The notes: generated by a model from the sequence alone, not told the origin. A DNA stretch of 64,000 bases from Duganella sp. CF458 (GCF_900113115.1 NZ_FOOF01000004.1:310001-374000), one strand, 5' to 3'. Shown: positions 50,891 to 59,749, counted from the stretch's first letter. Program-made: numbers and translations.

Positions 50891-51484
50891 TCAAGCTTGC
50901 TGCGTTTGATTCAGTACTTGCTGCGTGCCCGCCATTGCCGTATCGAGCGGCGCGCGATCATGATTGATCTTGGCGAGCAGGCTCGCGCCGACCCAGCTCT
51001 GGTAAAGCGCCACGGCCAGCACCTTGGCATCCAGGCCTTGCGGCAGCGAACCGTCCGCCATGCCGCGTTCGATGCATTGCCCCAGCCGCGAGGTGATGCC
51101 GCTGACGCCTCGATGCAGCGCTGCGCGCAAGACATCCGACAGGTCGCTTACTTCCGCGCCCAGCTTGACGGCCAGGCATTGGCTGGATTCGCCCAACTGG
51201 CATTCGCGCCAGTCTTCAAAATAGTTCAGCAAGCCTTCGCGCCCGGTGTCTCCTTGCCCCAGCAGCTCGTCGATGCGCGCCAGGGTGCGCTCGAAATAGC
51301 TGTCGATGACGGCCGCGCCGAAGACTTCCTTGGAGCCGAAGTAATGATAGAAGGAGCCTTTCGGCACCTTTGCGGCCCCCAGAAGCTCTGTCAGGCCGAC
51401 ACCGTTGAAGCCTTTGTGCATGAACAGCGGCATGGCTGCATCGATGATGCCTTGCCGGACGTCGGTGTAGTTGGTGGAGGTCAT
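50891..51484 (-). CDS. TetR/AcrR family repressor
   Basis: A 197-residue regulator. The N-terminal helix-turn-helix reads IIDAAMPLFMHKGFNGVGLT and AKVPKGSFYHYFGSKEVF, with the family's SFYHYF. The C-terminal ligand domain has the TetR_C pattern of AcuR/NemR-like repressors, with Cys in DWRECQLGESSQCLAVKLGA. A cysteine near there may sense electrophiles, as in NemR (inference). An identical 15-base operator precedes both this gene and the reductase gene, indicating autorepression and joint control. Confidence 0.93.
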   Translation of the reverse strand: MTSTNYTDVRQGIIDAAMPLFMHKGFNGVGLTELLGAAKVPKGSFYHYFGSKEVFGAAVIDSYFERTLARIDELLGQGDTGREGLLNYFEDWRECQLGESSQCLAVKLGAEVSDLSDVLRAALHRGVSGITSRLGQCIERGMADGSLPQGLDAKVLAVALYQSWVGASLLAKINHDRAPLDTAMAGTQQVLNQTQQA

Positions 51485-51504
51485 GTGGCACAGTCTAGAC
51501 CGTA

Positions 51505-51519
51505 TTAGACCAGTCGTCT
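51505..51519. promoter_or_regulatory. TetR operator upstream of the repressor gene
   Basis: TAGACCAGTCGTCTA, the exact copy of the site at 50828-50842, 21 bases upstream of the repressor start. A half-site, TAGACCG, sits at 51495-51501. Confidence 0.82.
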
Positions 51520-51578
51520 AGAAATATTTTTGACCCAGGTCATTCCTCAAGCCGAAGCCGCCGTGGCACCATGCGCGC

Positions 51579-52013
51579 ATGAAGATCCGTAAAACACTCC
51601 TGGCCGCGATGCTGGCCATGCCCATGCTGGCGACGGCTGCCGCGCCAGTCATCAACGTCTACAAGAGCGCGACTTGCGGTTGTTGCGAGGCCTGGGTCAA
51701 GCACTTGCGCGATAACGGCTTCAAGGTAGAGGCGCACAACGTCGCCAACCCTTCCGATATGCGCGAGAAGATGGGCATTCCGGACCGCTTCGGCTCCTGC
51801 CATACGGCGGTGGTGGACGGCTATGCGATTGAGGGCCATGTGCCGGCGGCGGAGGTCAAGCGCCTGCTGGCCACCAAGCCGAAAGCGAAAGGACTGGCCG
51901 TGCCGGCCATGCCGCTTGGTTCGCCGGGCATGGAAGGTCCGCGCAAGGACGCGTACGATGTGCTGCTGGTTTTGCCTGACGGTTCATCGAAGGTCTACCG
52001 GCACTACAACTAA
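51579..52013 (+). CDS. DUF411 metal-binding protein
   Basis: A 144-residue exported protein with signal peptide ending ATAAAP. The DUF411 signature is present: VYKSATCGCCEAWVKHLRDN (CxCC), then GSCHTAVVDGYAIEGHVPAA (Cys-His). The thioredoxin-like fold of this family binds copper or takes part in metal handling in the periplasm. Its stop overlaps the convergent membrane protein gene by 4 bases. A copper link is family knowledge and nothing else at this locus confirms it. Confidence 0.9.
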   Translation: MKIRKTLLAAMLAMPMLATAAAPVINVYKSATCGCCEAWVKHLRDNGFKVEAHNVANPSDMREKMGIPDRFGSCHTAVVDGYAIEGHVPAAEVKRLLATKPKAKGLAVPAMPLGSPGMEGPRKDAYDVLLVLPDGSSKVYRHYN

Positions 52014-52366
52014 AGCGCGAGCAGGAGCAAGGCGACGCCGACAACGGCCACCAGGGCGTGGCCGATCATGATCGCGTTCGGAATCAAGACGCCCTTCTGA
52101 TGGCGGCCAAGGTTCATCCACACGCCGCCGATCGCTGCCAGCAGCAGGGCCAGCAAGCCAATCTGGGCCATGTCGGGCACGTGCGAAAAGATCGTCACAT
52201 ACGCCAACAAGGTCATACCAGCTGCGGCAATGAAGCCGTGCAGCATCGCGATCCAATGCGGCGGATTAGCCTTCTTCCCCACGCGTATCAGCGCCATGAC
52301 GATGCCGCCGGCAGCGGCGACCCCGAACAGCACACAAGCAACAAATAATATTGTTTGGGTATCCAT
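52010..52366 (-). CDS. Small four-helix membrane protein
   Basis: A 118-residue protein with four hydrophobic helices (TILFVACVLFGVAAAGGIVM, WIAMLHGFIAAAGMTLLAYV, IGLLALLLAAIGGVWMN, IMIGHALVAVVGVALLLLAL) and two conserved-looking His (MLHGF and IGHALV) on helices 2 and 4. These might bind haem or metal, but this is only a guess. No named family. Confidence 0.75.
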   Translation of the reverse strand: MDTQTILFVACVLFGVAAAGGIVMALIRVGKKANPPHWIAMLHGFIAAAGMTLLAYVTIFSHVPDMAQIGLLALLLAAIGGVWMNLGRHQKGVLIPNAIMIGHALVAVVGVALLLLAL

Positions 52367-52411
52367 ACAGGCATTCTGCGCCCGCTGCTTGCTGCCATTC
52401 GGTGCGCTGGT

Positions 52412-53050
52412 TCACGCAGCAGCCAATGCATCTCCCAGCAGCCGGTGCAGCTGGGCAGCATGCGCATAGCCTGGGCTGACTTCGCGTACGCCATCACCCG
52501 TGTCGAGCAGCAGGCAAGGGAAACTGTTCACGCCGAGCTTTCGGGAACGGGTGAAGTCGGCGTGGGTTGCGGCAATGGTGGCGGGCTCGCGCCAGGTGTA
52601 GAGGAAGCCGGCATCGCTGATGTCGTGACCTTGGCGCTGCAGTTCGGCAGCGCCGATTGCCGCCAGCTCCTTGCCGTCCGTGGTATCACGCCCTTCCGCA
52701 TAAAAGGCATGCTGGAAGGCGCGGAACACCGCCAACAAGTCGGCTCGCGGGGCAAGACGGCGCGCTGCCACCACGGCGCGGCACACGGGTTCGGTATCGT
52801 AGATTAGGCCTTGCCGTGCCATGAACGCTTCGCGATTGAAGGGCAGGCCACTCGCCGTCTCCACGCGCGCCCAATGCTGCAAGCGGAATTGCTTGGCCGC
52901 GTCGTCCACTATTTCGGTGCCGCCGGCACGCAGGCCGCCGACCACGATTTCCAGTTGCAGCGCAGGCTGTGCCGCGAGCAGTTGCGCCAACTCCTTGCCG
53001 AAGCCATAGCACCAGGAGCACATCGGGTCGCCGACATAAATGAGTTTCAT
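52412..53050 (-). CDS. DsbA/FrnE-family thioredoxin-fold protein
   Basis: A 212-residue thioredoxin-fold oxidoreductase. The CxxC active site CSWC sits at residues 11-14 (VGDPMCSWCYGFGKEL), followed by a helical insertion, and ends with the cis-Pro strand (LGVNSFPCLLLDTGDGVREV). No signal peptide is seen, so unlike DsbA it is probably cytosolic, as for FrnE-like proteins of oxidative stress. Alternative reading: 2-hydroxychromene isomerase-like, but the intact CSWC favours redox activity. Confidence 0.87.
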   Translation of the reverse strand: MKLIYVGDPMCSWCYGFGKELAQLLAAQPALQLEIVVGGLRAGGTEIVDDAAKQFRLQHWARVETASGLPFNREAFMARQGLIYDTEPVCRAVVAARRLAPRADLLAVFRAFQHAFYAEGRDTTDGKELAAIGAAELQRQGHDISDAGFLYTWREPATIAATHADFTRSRKLGVNSFPCLLLDTGDGVREVSPGYAHAAQLHRLLGDALAAA

Positions 53051-53151
53051 CAGGTTCTTCCAAAGGAGTTATCGATGGAAGGCACTATACTGTCGGCCCT
53101 TGCGCGGAAAAATGGGGCGCGGGGCAAGACTATCTATACCTGGTGTAACAA

Positions 53152-53955
53152 ATGGAAGCAAAGCCTGAACTCCGCAGCCTGGCGCTGCAATGTCTGATCG
53201 AACCCGATCCCGCCGCCAAAGTAGCCACCGTCACCGCCATGGCCGAAGCCTGGGCCGGCGGCGCCCTGGTGCTGGATGCTGCGAACGCCTTGGCCGAACC
53301 GGCCGGGAAAATACCCGGCCGCCCTGCCCGCCCGGAACTGGTGGCGCCACGCCTGGTGGGCCGTCGTTCCATGGCGACAGTGGAAGGCCGCGCCATGCTG
53401 GTGCACGCGCTGGCGCACATCGAGTTCAACGCGGTCAACCTGGCGTTGGATGCGATGTGGCGTTTTCCTGCCATGCCCGAACAGTTCTACACCGATTGGC
53501 TGCGTGTGGCGAAAGAAGAGGCCTACCACTTCTCGTTGCTGTCGGCCCACCTCATTACCCTCGGTTTCGCCTATGGCGACTACACTGCGCACGGCAGCCT
53601 GTGGGAAATGGTGGAGAAGACCAGCGGCGACGCCATGGCGCGCATGGCCCTGGTGCCGCGCACACTGGAAGCACGCGGCCTGGATGCGATTCCGCCGCTG
53701 CGCGCCAAGCTGGCGCAGGCAGGCGACGAAGCGGCGGCCGCCATTCTCGACATCATCTTGCGCGACGAAATCGGCCATGTGGAGATCGGCAACCGCTGGT
53801 ACTGGCACCTGTGCGGCCTGCGCGGGCTTGATCCGGTGGCGACTTACGCCGAACTGGTTGAGCAGTACAAGGCCTCGGTGCGCGGTCCTTTCAACATGGA
53901 AGCGCGCCGCAAGGCGGGGTTCAGCGAAGAAGAGCTGCGCGCTTTACTACATTAA
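53152..53955 (+). CDS. DUF455 ferritin-like di-iron protein
   Basis: A 267-residue ferritin-like helical protein. Probable di-iron ligands occur as Glu/His pairs: ALAHIEFNAVNLALDAMW, AKEEAYHFSLLSAHLITL and LRDEIGHVEIGNRWYW (ExxH repeats). The family is related to MiaE-type tRNA hydroxylases; the actual substrate is unknown. It stands alone on this strand before a secreted DUF4832 protein gene. Confidence 0.85.
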   Translation: MEAKPELRSLALQCLIEPDPAAKVATVTAMAEAWAGGALVLDAANALAEPAGKIPGRPARPELVAPRLVGRRSMATVEGRAMLVHALAHIEFNAVNLALDAMWRFPAMPEQFYTDWLRVAKEEAYHFSLLSAHLITLGFAYGDYTAHGSLWEMVEKTSGDAMARMALVPRTLEARGLDAIPPLRAKLAQAGDEAAAAILDIILRDEIGHVEIGNRWYWHLCGLRGLDPVATYAELVEQYKASVRGPFNMEARRKAGFSEEELRALLH

Positions 53956-54021
53956 GCAATTGTTGCCAGCGGGCTGAGGGCGCGCTAAATTTTCCCGACG
54001 TCAACATACCGGGAGATCCCT

Positions 54022-55476
54022 ATGTCGCGCCTGAACCACCTCATCGCAACTGCCCTGCTGGCGGCCAGCACCGCCCCAGCGATCGCCGGCCCGAAAGCCT
54101 GGACTGCCTTGAATGCCAGCCGCACGTACACGGCGATTCCTGTCACCAGCGACGACACCGTCAACCCCTTGCGCGGCTATTACCGTTGGCAGAACCAGGA
54201 GCTGGTTCCACAATCGGCGCCGTCCAAGGATGCTTATCGCCGCTACTATTGGAAAGACCTCGAAGCGACCGAAGGCCAGTACAACTTCAGCCCGATCCTG
54301 AACGACCTTGCGGCGGCCAAGAGCCAGGGCCGCAAGTTCGCCTTTCGTGTGCGTATGATGGCGGGCTACGACGACAACCTGGTCTACGCTCCCGCCTACA
54401 TCGTCAACAACGCCAACTGCCAGGTGGGCTGCGGCTTCTGGGCCGACACCGATGCGACAGTGCCCGGCCAGACCTTCATCCCCGACTGGAACGACCCGTG
54501 GCTGCAACAGCGCTCGCGTGCCCTACTCTCCGAGCTGGCCGCCGCACTGGGCCCGAACAATCCTGACATCGCATGGATCGACGTCGGCATGTACGGCCAG
54601 TATGGCGAGTGGGCGGTGCGCTCCAGCGCATACACCAACCCACCGGCCGGCATAACAGCCGCGACCAACGCCAGTAAGCGCGAATTCGCGAAGATGCACT
54701 TCGACGCGTTCCCCAACCAGCAGCATGTGATGTTCACCCCCTATTCAAACAAGGACGGGTTGACCTACGGCCTGCTGGAGCAAACCATCACCAGCAGGCC
54801 GGTCGGCATACGCGCCGACTGCCTGAGCCGCTACGGCTATTTCGACCAGTGGACCAACCGTCCTTCCGAATGGGCCGCCTTTGCCGGCCAGTGGCAGAAG
54901 GCGCCGGTCGTGTCCGAATTCTGTCCCTTCACCAGCGGCGACCCGCAAAACAATCCCGCGACAGCACGCCAGCAGGCAGCGGCCTTCCACATAACGCTGT
55001 TCAGCAACGGGAATTTCGAAACCAGCCGGCCGGATGCGGAGCGTTGGGGCGCGCTGACTGCAGCCGAGCAGAATGACTTGCTGATGATGGCGCGCGAATC
55101 AGGCTACCGTTATGCGGTTGCCAGCACCACGGTCAACCTCACCTCCGGCGGCGCGCTGACATTGACCGCCACGCTGCGCAATGACGGCAGCGCACCGGCC
55201 TATGAGACGTGGCTGGTCAAGGCGGAATTGGTGAATTCGTCTGGCGCGATAGTATGGTCGGGGCAGACTTCCGCCAACCTGAAAGCGCTATTGGGCGGCG
55301 GCGCCAGCGCCAGCTACCAGAGCAACTGGACGCTGCCGGCACTGCCGGCGGGCGATTACACCTTGCGCCTGGCTGCACGCGACACCAGCGCCTCCCCTCG
55401 CGCGCCGTTGAAGTGGTCGATCAACGAGCGCGCCACGGACGGCACGCTGGCAGTGGCGACACTGCACCGCCGGTAA
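54022..55476 (+). CDS. Secreted DUF4832 / glycosidase-like protein
   Basis: A 484-residue exported protein. The signal peptide ends AIAGP. A TIM-barrel-like domain begins at the conserved VNPLRGYYRW and contains DIAWIDVGMYGQYGEW, resembling glycoside hydrolase barrels, with acidic residues that could be catalytic. The C-terminal DUF4832 part (about 300-484) ends in an Ig-like sandwich (LTATLRNDGSAPAYETWLVK). The family is annotated in polysaccharide contexts; no carbohydrate locus is beside it here. Confidence 0.85.
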   Translation: MSRLNHLIATALLAASTAPAIAGPKAWTALNASRTYTAIPVTSDDTVNPLRGYYRWQNQELVPQSAPSKDAYRRYYWKDLEATEGQYNFSPILNDLAAAKSQGRKFAFRVRMMAGYDDNLVYAPAYIVNNANCQVGCGFWADTDATVPGQTFIPDWNDPWLQQRSRALLSELAAALGPNNPDIAWIDVGMYGQYGEWAVRSSAYTNPPAGITAATNASKREFAKMHFDAFPNQQHVMFTPYSNKDGLTYGLLEQTITSRPVGIRADCLSRYGYFDQWTNRPSEWAAFAGQWQKAPVVSEFCPFTSGDPQNNPATARQQAAAFHITLFSNGNFETSRPDAERWGALTAAEQNDLLMMARESGYRYAVASTTVNLTSGGALTLTATLRNDGSAPAYETWLVKAELVNSSGAIVWSGQTSANLKALLGGGASASYQSNWTLPALPAGDYTLRLAARDTSASPRAPLKWSINERATDGTLAVATLHRR

Positions 55477-55482
55477 CCACAG

Positions 55483-55860
55483 TCAGGCGGTCGGCAGCCA
55501 GCGCGGCTTGGTATCCGTGTGCAGCTCATGCTGCACACGCCCTTCATACTCCGGCTCCATGGTACCGAGCGTGATGGCGATGCGGTCCGGCGACTGTGTG
55601 CTGCGCCAGGTCAGCGTGGAACCGCACACCTTGCAGAAGCCGCGCCGGCCATGGTCGGAGGAATGATATTCCGTCACCAGGTCGGCGCCTTTGACGAAGC
55701 TGAAGCCGTCGCTGGCAACATTGGCATAAGTCCCCGATGCCGCGCCGTGCTGCTTCTGGCACATGGTGCAATAGCAGTGGCTCGCACTGCGCACCGATTT
55801 CTTGTTGGCCTTGTACTCGACGCCGCCGCACAGGCAGCTACCGTGCAGGTATTCCGTCAT
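55483..55860 (-). CDS. GFA family (CENP-V/GFA) zinc protein
   Basis: A 125-residue protein of the glutathione-dependent formaldehyde-activating enzyme fold. The zinc cysteines are GSCLCGGVEY, HCYCTMCQKQHG and GFCKVCGSTL, in the standard order. The activity of most members is unproven. The ATG at 55860 is preceded by GGAGAT; an upstream start adds 16 unrelated residues. It is convergent with the DUF4832 gene. Confidence 0.9.
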   Translation of the reverse strand: MTEYLHGSCLCGGVEYKANKKSVRSASHCYCTMCQKQHGAASGTYANVASDGFSFVKGADLVTEYHSSDHGRRGFCKVCGSTLTWRSTQSPDRIAITLGTMEPEYEGRVQHELHTDTKPRWLPTA

Positions 55861-55923
55861 GCTGATCTCCTTTGGAGGAATGCCGGGAATGATAATATAT
55901 CCAGGCACTCAAGGGAGACGCAC

Positions 55924-56253
55924 ATGACGACCGAAGCCATGCCTTTCCGTACCCTGCTCTACCGCTTCATCTTCTTCGACTGGCTGTTCAAGGACGTGAG
56001 CGCAGCCCGCAATGTGATCGAGCGCCACGCCGCCCTGCAGCACAACAAGTACATGAGCCGCTATTTGCCGATCTACTTCCGGCGATGGACGGTCATGGCA
56101 ACGTTCGACTTTGGCCTGGGTTGCCTGTTCGAACGCGCGCTGCAGGCAACCGTGGTGTCGGCCTATTTCTTCACCTGGTCGTGCGTGACCGTGGCAGGAA
56201 TGGTGGTGATTGCCGCCGCATGGATTTTCCTGACCTTCGGCCGGCTGAGCTGA
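55924..56253 (+). CDS. Small membrane protein
   Basis: A 109-residue protein. The ATG at 55924 follows AAGGGAGACG. It has a basic N-terminal region (RFIFFDWLFKDVSAARNVIE, RRWTVMATFDFGL) and two hydrophobic segments toward the C-terminus (FERALQATVVSAYFFTWSCV and AGMVVIAAAWIFLTFG). No family recognised. An open frame continues upstream but overlaps the divergent GFA gene. The 99-base gap that follows carries only an 8-bp inverted repeat (TTGTTAAC at 56317, GTTAACAA at 56344). Confidence 0.72.
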   Translation: MTTEAMPFRTLLYRFIFFDWLFKDVSAARNVIERHAALQHNKYMSRYLPIYFRRWTVMATFDFGLGCLFERALQATVVSAYFFTWSCVTVAGMVVIAAAWIFLTFGRLS

Positions 56254-56352
56254 TGGAAAATTGAGCAGCGAGTTTATTCTCCATCAAATCAGTCGCTTAG
56301 CTCGCAACGGCATTCCTTGTTAACAGAGTTTTCCACAGAAACCGTTAACAAC

Positions 56353-57564
56353 TCAGGCGCCCGCCTGCTTCAGCTCTTCGCTGCCCGCCAGACCTGCCGC
56401 CAGCTTGGGCGCCACCATCGGCACGGTCAGCATGGTGCTGGCCACCGCCATCAACAGCAAGGCAGTGAAGGTATCGTTGGTGATGATCTGCTTATCGAGC
56501 AGGATGTTGGCGAATACGATTTCGATCAGCCCCTTGGATTGCAGCAGCCAGCCAATGATCGACGCCTCGCCCGCGCGCCAACCCAGGATGCGGCCCGCGG
56601 CCTGCGCCGCCAGCAGCTTGCCGCCCACAGATACCAGCACCAGCAAGCCCGCCGCATAGAACACGGCATAACCGCCCACGCCCCAGTTGGTCTTCAAGCC
56701 GGTGCTGAGGAAGAACACCGGCATCACGGCCAGCAGGATATTGTGGCGGAACTGGTCCATCTTCTCCTGGTTGAACCAGGACGCATCCATCACCACGCCA
56801 GCCAGGAAGGCGCCCACCATGAAATGCAGGCCCGCCCAATCGGCGCCCAAGGCGCACAGGATCAACCAGACCAGGGAGAAGTACCAACGGTCTTTCTCCT
56901 GCGCCTTCAACATCCCTTTGCGGAACGGGATCGTCACCAGCGCGAACACCAGCAGGAAACCGAGCTGGCGCCCAACGCGCTCCCAATCGAGCATGATGAT
57001 GGCCAGCACGCCCCAGATCGCGACGTCGTCCAGGCTGGCGTAGCGCAGGATGCGCTGGCCGATCGGAAGGCGCAGCATCTCGAGCTTTTCAAGCAACAAC
57101 ACTAACACCGGCAAGGCGGTGACCGCGCAAGCCATGCCGATGCCGAGGACGAACTGCCAGTTCATTCCCTTGGCCCCGATCCAGCCATGCTGGCCAAGCA
57201 AAATCACAGCGGCCAAACAACCGAGTGCTAATGGCACGCCCAGCGAAAGGCCGGCAGTCACGAAGCTCTCGCGGCGGAAGTTCCAGGCCAGCTTGAGATC
57301 CAGCTCGATCCCCGCCATCATCACGAAGATCATCACGCCCCACCACGCCAGGCCATTCAAGGAATGCACCACCGGCTGGGTGAACACGAAGTGGTAGTAG
57401 TCGGGGAAGGCCGCGCCCAGTACACCAGGGCCGAGCAGCACGCCACCTATAATCTGTACGATGACCAGAGGAGCGAAGTAATCGATATTGGTGTAGCGCC
57501 AGATCAGGTACGGTAGCGTGAAGATCACCAGCATGGCGATCAGGAATATCTCCGTGGTTGACAT
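56353..57564 (-). CDS. Monovalent cation:proton antiporter, CPA2-type
   Basis: A 403-residue inner-membrane antiporter of the Na+/H+ exchanger fold with about 12 helices. A family-typical acidic region is seen in YASLDDVAIWGVLAIIM and the cation-site helix in MVGAFLAGVVMDASWFNQEK. No C-terminal TrkA-N domain is present, unlike KefB/KefC. I used the ATG at 57564 (MSTTEIFLIAM), because an upstream start adds a charged extension. It is divergent from the CAT-like gene with only 46 bases between them. Confidence 0.9.
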   Translation of the reverse strand: MSTTEIFLIAMLVIFTLPYLIWRYTNIDYFAPLVIVQIIGGVLLGPGVLGAAFPDYYHFVFTQPVVHSLNGLAWWGVMIFVMMAGIELDLKLAWNFRRESFVTAGLSLGVPLALGCLAAVILLGQHGWIGAKGMNWQFVLGIGMACAVTALPVLVLLLEKLEMLRLPIGQRILRYASLDDVAIWGVLAIIMLDWERVGRQLGFLLVFALVTIPFRKGMLKAQEKDRWYFSLVWLILCALGADWAGLHFMVGAFLAGVVMDASWFNQEKMDQFRHNILLAVMPVFFLSTGLKTNWGVGGYAVFYAAGLLVLVSVGGKLLAAQAAGRILGWRAGEASIIGWLLQSKGLIEIVFANILLDKQIITNDTFTALLLMAVASTMLTVPMVAPKLAAGLAGSEELKQAGA

Positions 57565-57610
57565 ACTTCGCTCCAAGTATTTTTTATAGTCGATTGACTT
57601 TAGCATAACT

Positions 57611-58267
57611 ATGGAAACGATACCAATTTTTAATTTTCAACGCCGGCTGGACCGTTTTGAGCTGTTCGACGGCATGGACAGCCCTGCCCTGAACCTGACC
57701 TTCGTGCTGGAAGTACCGGATTTCCGGCCCTGGTGTAAGGCGCAAGGCCTGCCGCCTTTTCACGTGATGTTATGCGCCGTGCTGCGCTCCGTGCTGAAGG
57801 TGGAAAACTTCCGCTACCGCATCCTGGATGGCGAAGTGATTCGCATCGACCGCCTGACGCCCTCCTTCACCGTCAAAAACCAGAACAACGACCTGAATTT
57901 CGCCCAGTTCGAATGGTCGGACGATTTGCGCGAATTCGTCGAGCGTGGCGTGGCCGCTCGCGAGGAAGCATCGAATATGGAAGCGCTGAATCGCAAGTAC
58001 CGCAATATGACGCCGCGCGAAGCAAAGGAGCAGGTATTCGTTACCTGCATACCCTGGCTGAATTTCACCTCAATCCAGCATCCCACCGCAGTGCTCGCGC
58101 AGCCGGACATTCCGTCGTTCGCCTGGGGGAAATTCAGGGATGCAGGCGCTGGGCGCCTCGAACTGCCATTCTCGGTGCAAGTGCACCATGGCTTTATCGA
58201 CGGATACCACATTCACTTGCTCGCCGAACAAGTGGCCGCCGAGTTCACAGCGATGATGCAGGCCTAA
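57611..58267 (+). CDS. Chloramphenicol acetyltransferase-fold (CatA-like) protein
   Basis: A 218-residue acetyltransferase of the trimeric CAT fold. It starts IFNFQRRLDRFELFDGMDSP and carries the catalytic motif VQVHHGFIDGYH (HHxxxDG) near the C-terminus, plus IPWLNFTSIQHP. It is a chromosomal CatA homologue; real chloramphenicol resistance cannot be inferred because many such homologues have other or unknown acceptors. It starts 46 bases from the antiporter gene and overlaps the convergent gene by 4 bases. Confidence 0.87.
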   Translation: METIPIFNFQRRLDRFELFDGMDSPALNLTFVLEVPDFRPWCKAQGLPPFHVMLCAVLRSVLKVENFRYRILDGEVIRIDRLTPSFTVKNQNNDLNFAQFEWSDDLREFVERGVAAREEASNMEALNRKYRNMTPREAKEQVFVTCIPWLNFTSIQHPTAVLAQPDIPSFAWGKFRDAGAGRLELPFSVQVHHGFIDGYHIHLLAEQVAAEFTAMMQA

Positions 58268-58815
58268 GTCAGGCGGATGTCGCGCGCACCTGCCGCGGCG
58301 AGGCGCGACAGCAAATCCTCAAGCGCCTGCACTGGTGCCGAGCCGAGGTCCAGTTCAACCGCGACCAGCGTGCCCTCCGGCCGAGGATCGCTCGCGAAAT
58401 GCACCACGCCGAACAGCCCTTCCTCGTTGAGCCGGTTGGAGTCTTCCGGATCGAACCAGTCCATGAACCATGGCGCCAGCACCGCGCCCACCTGCTCCGG
58501 CATAAGGCCGCCGACGCGCAAAGCCACCGCATCCCACACGAAGGGCGCGACATAGAGAATGGCAGGAGGTATCGGCAAGGTGTGGACGCTGAACTGCATG
58601 CGCGTATGCGAGTCGACCGAAAGCACCTTGCCAGCATGCGTGCCGCGCCGGGGAACCAGGTCCGCCCGCATCGGCAAATCGTAGTCGCCATCGAGTGCCA
58701 GGCTACCATCGTCGCGCCGCAATGCCGCCTCCACATGCGCGTGCGCAGATGAGGCGACCGCATCGGCGAGCGTAGCTGCATAGGCCATGCGAATGACCGA
58801 GAAGAGCTCCATCAT
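58264..58815 (-). CDS. Hypothetical protein
   Basis: A 183-residue soluble protein, no family recognised. The sequence has regular strands (LPIPPAILYVAPFVWDAVAL, PEGTLVAVELDLGSAPVQAL) and an acidic, Trp-rich segment (APWFMDWFDPEDSNR), so it is likely a folded protein. The first of two adjacent ATG codons at 58815 is chosen because the preceding gene stops at 58820, 4 bases earlier; longer readings overlap that gene. It is probably cotranscribed with that upstream gene. Confidence 0.68.
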   Translation of the reverse strand: MMELFSVIRMAYAATLADAVASSAHAHVEAALRRDDGSLALDGDYDLPMRADLVPRRGTHAGKVLSVDSHTRMQFSVHTLPIPPAILYVAPFVWDAVALRVGGLMPEQVGAVLAPWFMDWFDPEDSNRLNEEGLFGVVHFASDPRPEGTLVAVELDLGSAPVQALEDLLSRLAAAGARDIRLT

Positions 58816-58819
58816 CGGC

Positions 58820-59176
58820 TCACAGCACGTTGGGCAAAGTGATGTAGACCAATCCACTTAACAGCAGCAGCGAAGCGCATGCGACCAGGCGATTCAGCGA
58901 TTGTTCCCAAGCGTGGTCGCGGGTACGCGCCATTCGCGCATCAGCCGCAGCCTGGATGCGCTCGAACTCTTTATCCGTCACCGCAGTGGCAACGATGTGC
59001 ATGGGATTGTGCAGCAGCTCGACCGCATCGTAGTATTGGTGTGCGAGCCAGATGCAAAGTATCCGTCCTTCTTTCGACGGTTTGGATGGCTCGAATACCG
59101 GAATGCCTGCACGGGACAATCGATCCCATGCATCTTCGTATTCGAGCTCAGAGTTAGTGACAAAGACCTGGCGCAT
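58820..59176 (-). CDS. Hypothetical protein with C-terminal membrane helix
   Basis: A 118-residue protein. The N-terminal domain (MRQVFVTNSELEYEDAWDRL, GIPVFEPSKPSKEGRILCIW) resembles the small DUF2007-like signal-binding fold with a start-strand-helix pattern, but I cannot assign it firmly. A single hydrophobic segment ends the chain (VACASLLLLSGLVYITLP). It is the first gene of a two-gene unit, next to the AT-richer island boundary. Confidence 0.62.
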   Translation of the reverse strand: MRQVFVTNSELEYEDAWDRLSRAGIPVFEPSKPSKEGRILCIWLAHQYYDAVELLHNPMHIVATAVTDKEFERIQAAADARMARTRDHAWEQSLNRLVACASLLLLSGLVYITLPNVL

Positions 59177-59332
59177 GGGGCGGTATAGTAACCGCCAAGG
59201 GGGCTTCAGAAACTCTCAGAATTTCACTTATCAAATATTTTTATTTGCTGGCGCACGTTAGGGATTACCCTGCGCCGAGTTGCCCCGACGTGGCGAAGTT
59301 CGTGCCCCTTATGCGAAGGGCTGGTTCGAAAA
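59177..59332. other. Non-coding stretch at island boundary
   Basis: No gene, terminator or promoter is recognisable here. Base composition starts to fall rightward, marking the edge of the AT-richer CDI-type region. Confidence 0.5.
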
Positions 59333-59749
59333 TCACCAAGCCAGCCAACGCTTGGGCGAAGTCCGAACACCAGCGCAGCCCATCACATTCATTTGTTTGC
59401 AGGTGAACGTGACAACGCCACGGTAGGTGTTTTTATTGGCAAGGACCACCGAGTAGATCGCGAGTACGTTGACCGCACCATTTCCAGCATCACCGACCGA
59501 ACCCATTGCCCCATTTCCCAAACCATCCAAGCCACTCAAGCCACCGGCGATATACGAACTGCTCACGCTCCGAACCACGCCTGAGAAGTTGGCCGTGCCG
59601 GCCACGCCTTCATCGCTAGCAGTGATGACAAGGGTGACGTTGCCACCTGATCCATCAAAAGTAATCCCTGCGATACCCGTCGCAGTGCCGTAGGAATTCG
59701 ACAGTGAAACGGACGTCCCGCCGCTAAGGTTATTCGGCTTCGTGAATTT
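59333..59749 (-). pseudogene. Remnant of a secreted Gly/Ser-rich protein C-terminus
   Basis: An uninterrupted minus-strand frame of about 138 codons from a stop at 59750 to a TGA at 59333. It reads LSGGTSVSLSNSYGTATGIA, then GGNVTLVITASDEGVAGTAN and ends KRWLAW. Alternating Ser/Thr/Gly strands are typical of a beta-rich surface protein. It has no start codon with a ribosome-binding site at the head, and an internal ATG at 59605 would give only 90 residues. I infer a leftover C-terminal fragment, though a short real gene is possible. The following 59750-59905 stretch is AT-rich with no gene. Confidence 0.4.

Noticed and set aside
56325..56343. DnaA-box-like TTTTCCACA and a possible origin
   Set aside because: Only one imperfect box, with no cluster, AT-rich unwinding element or dnaA/dnaN gene near it.
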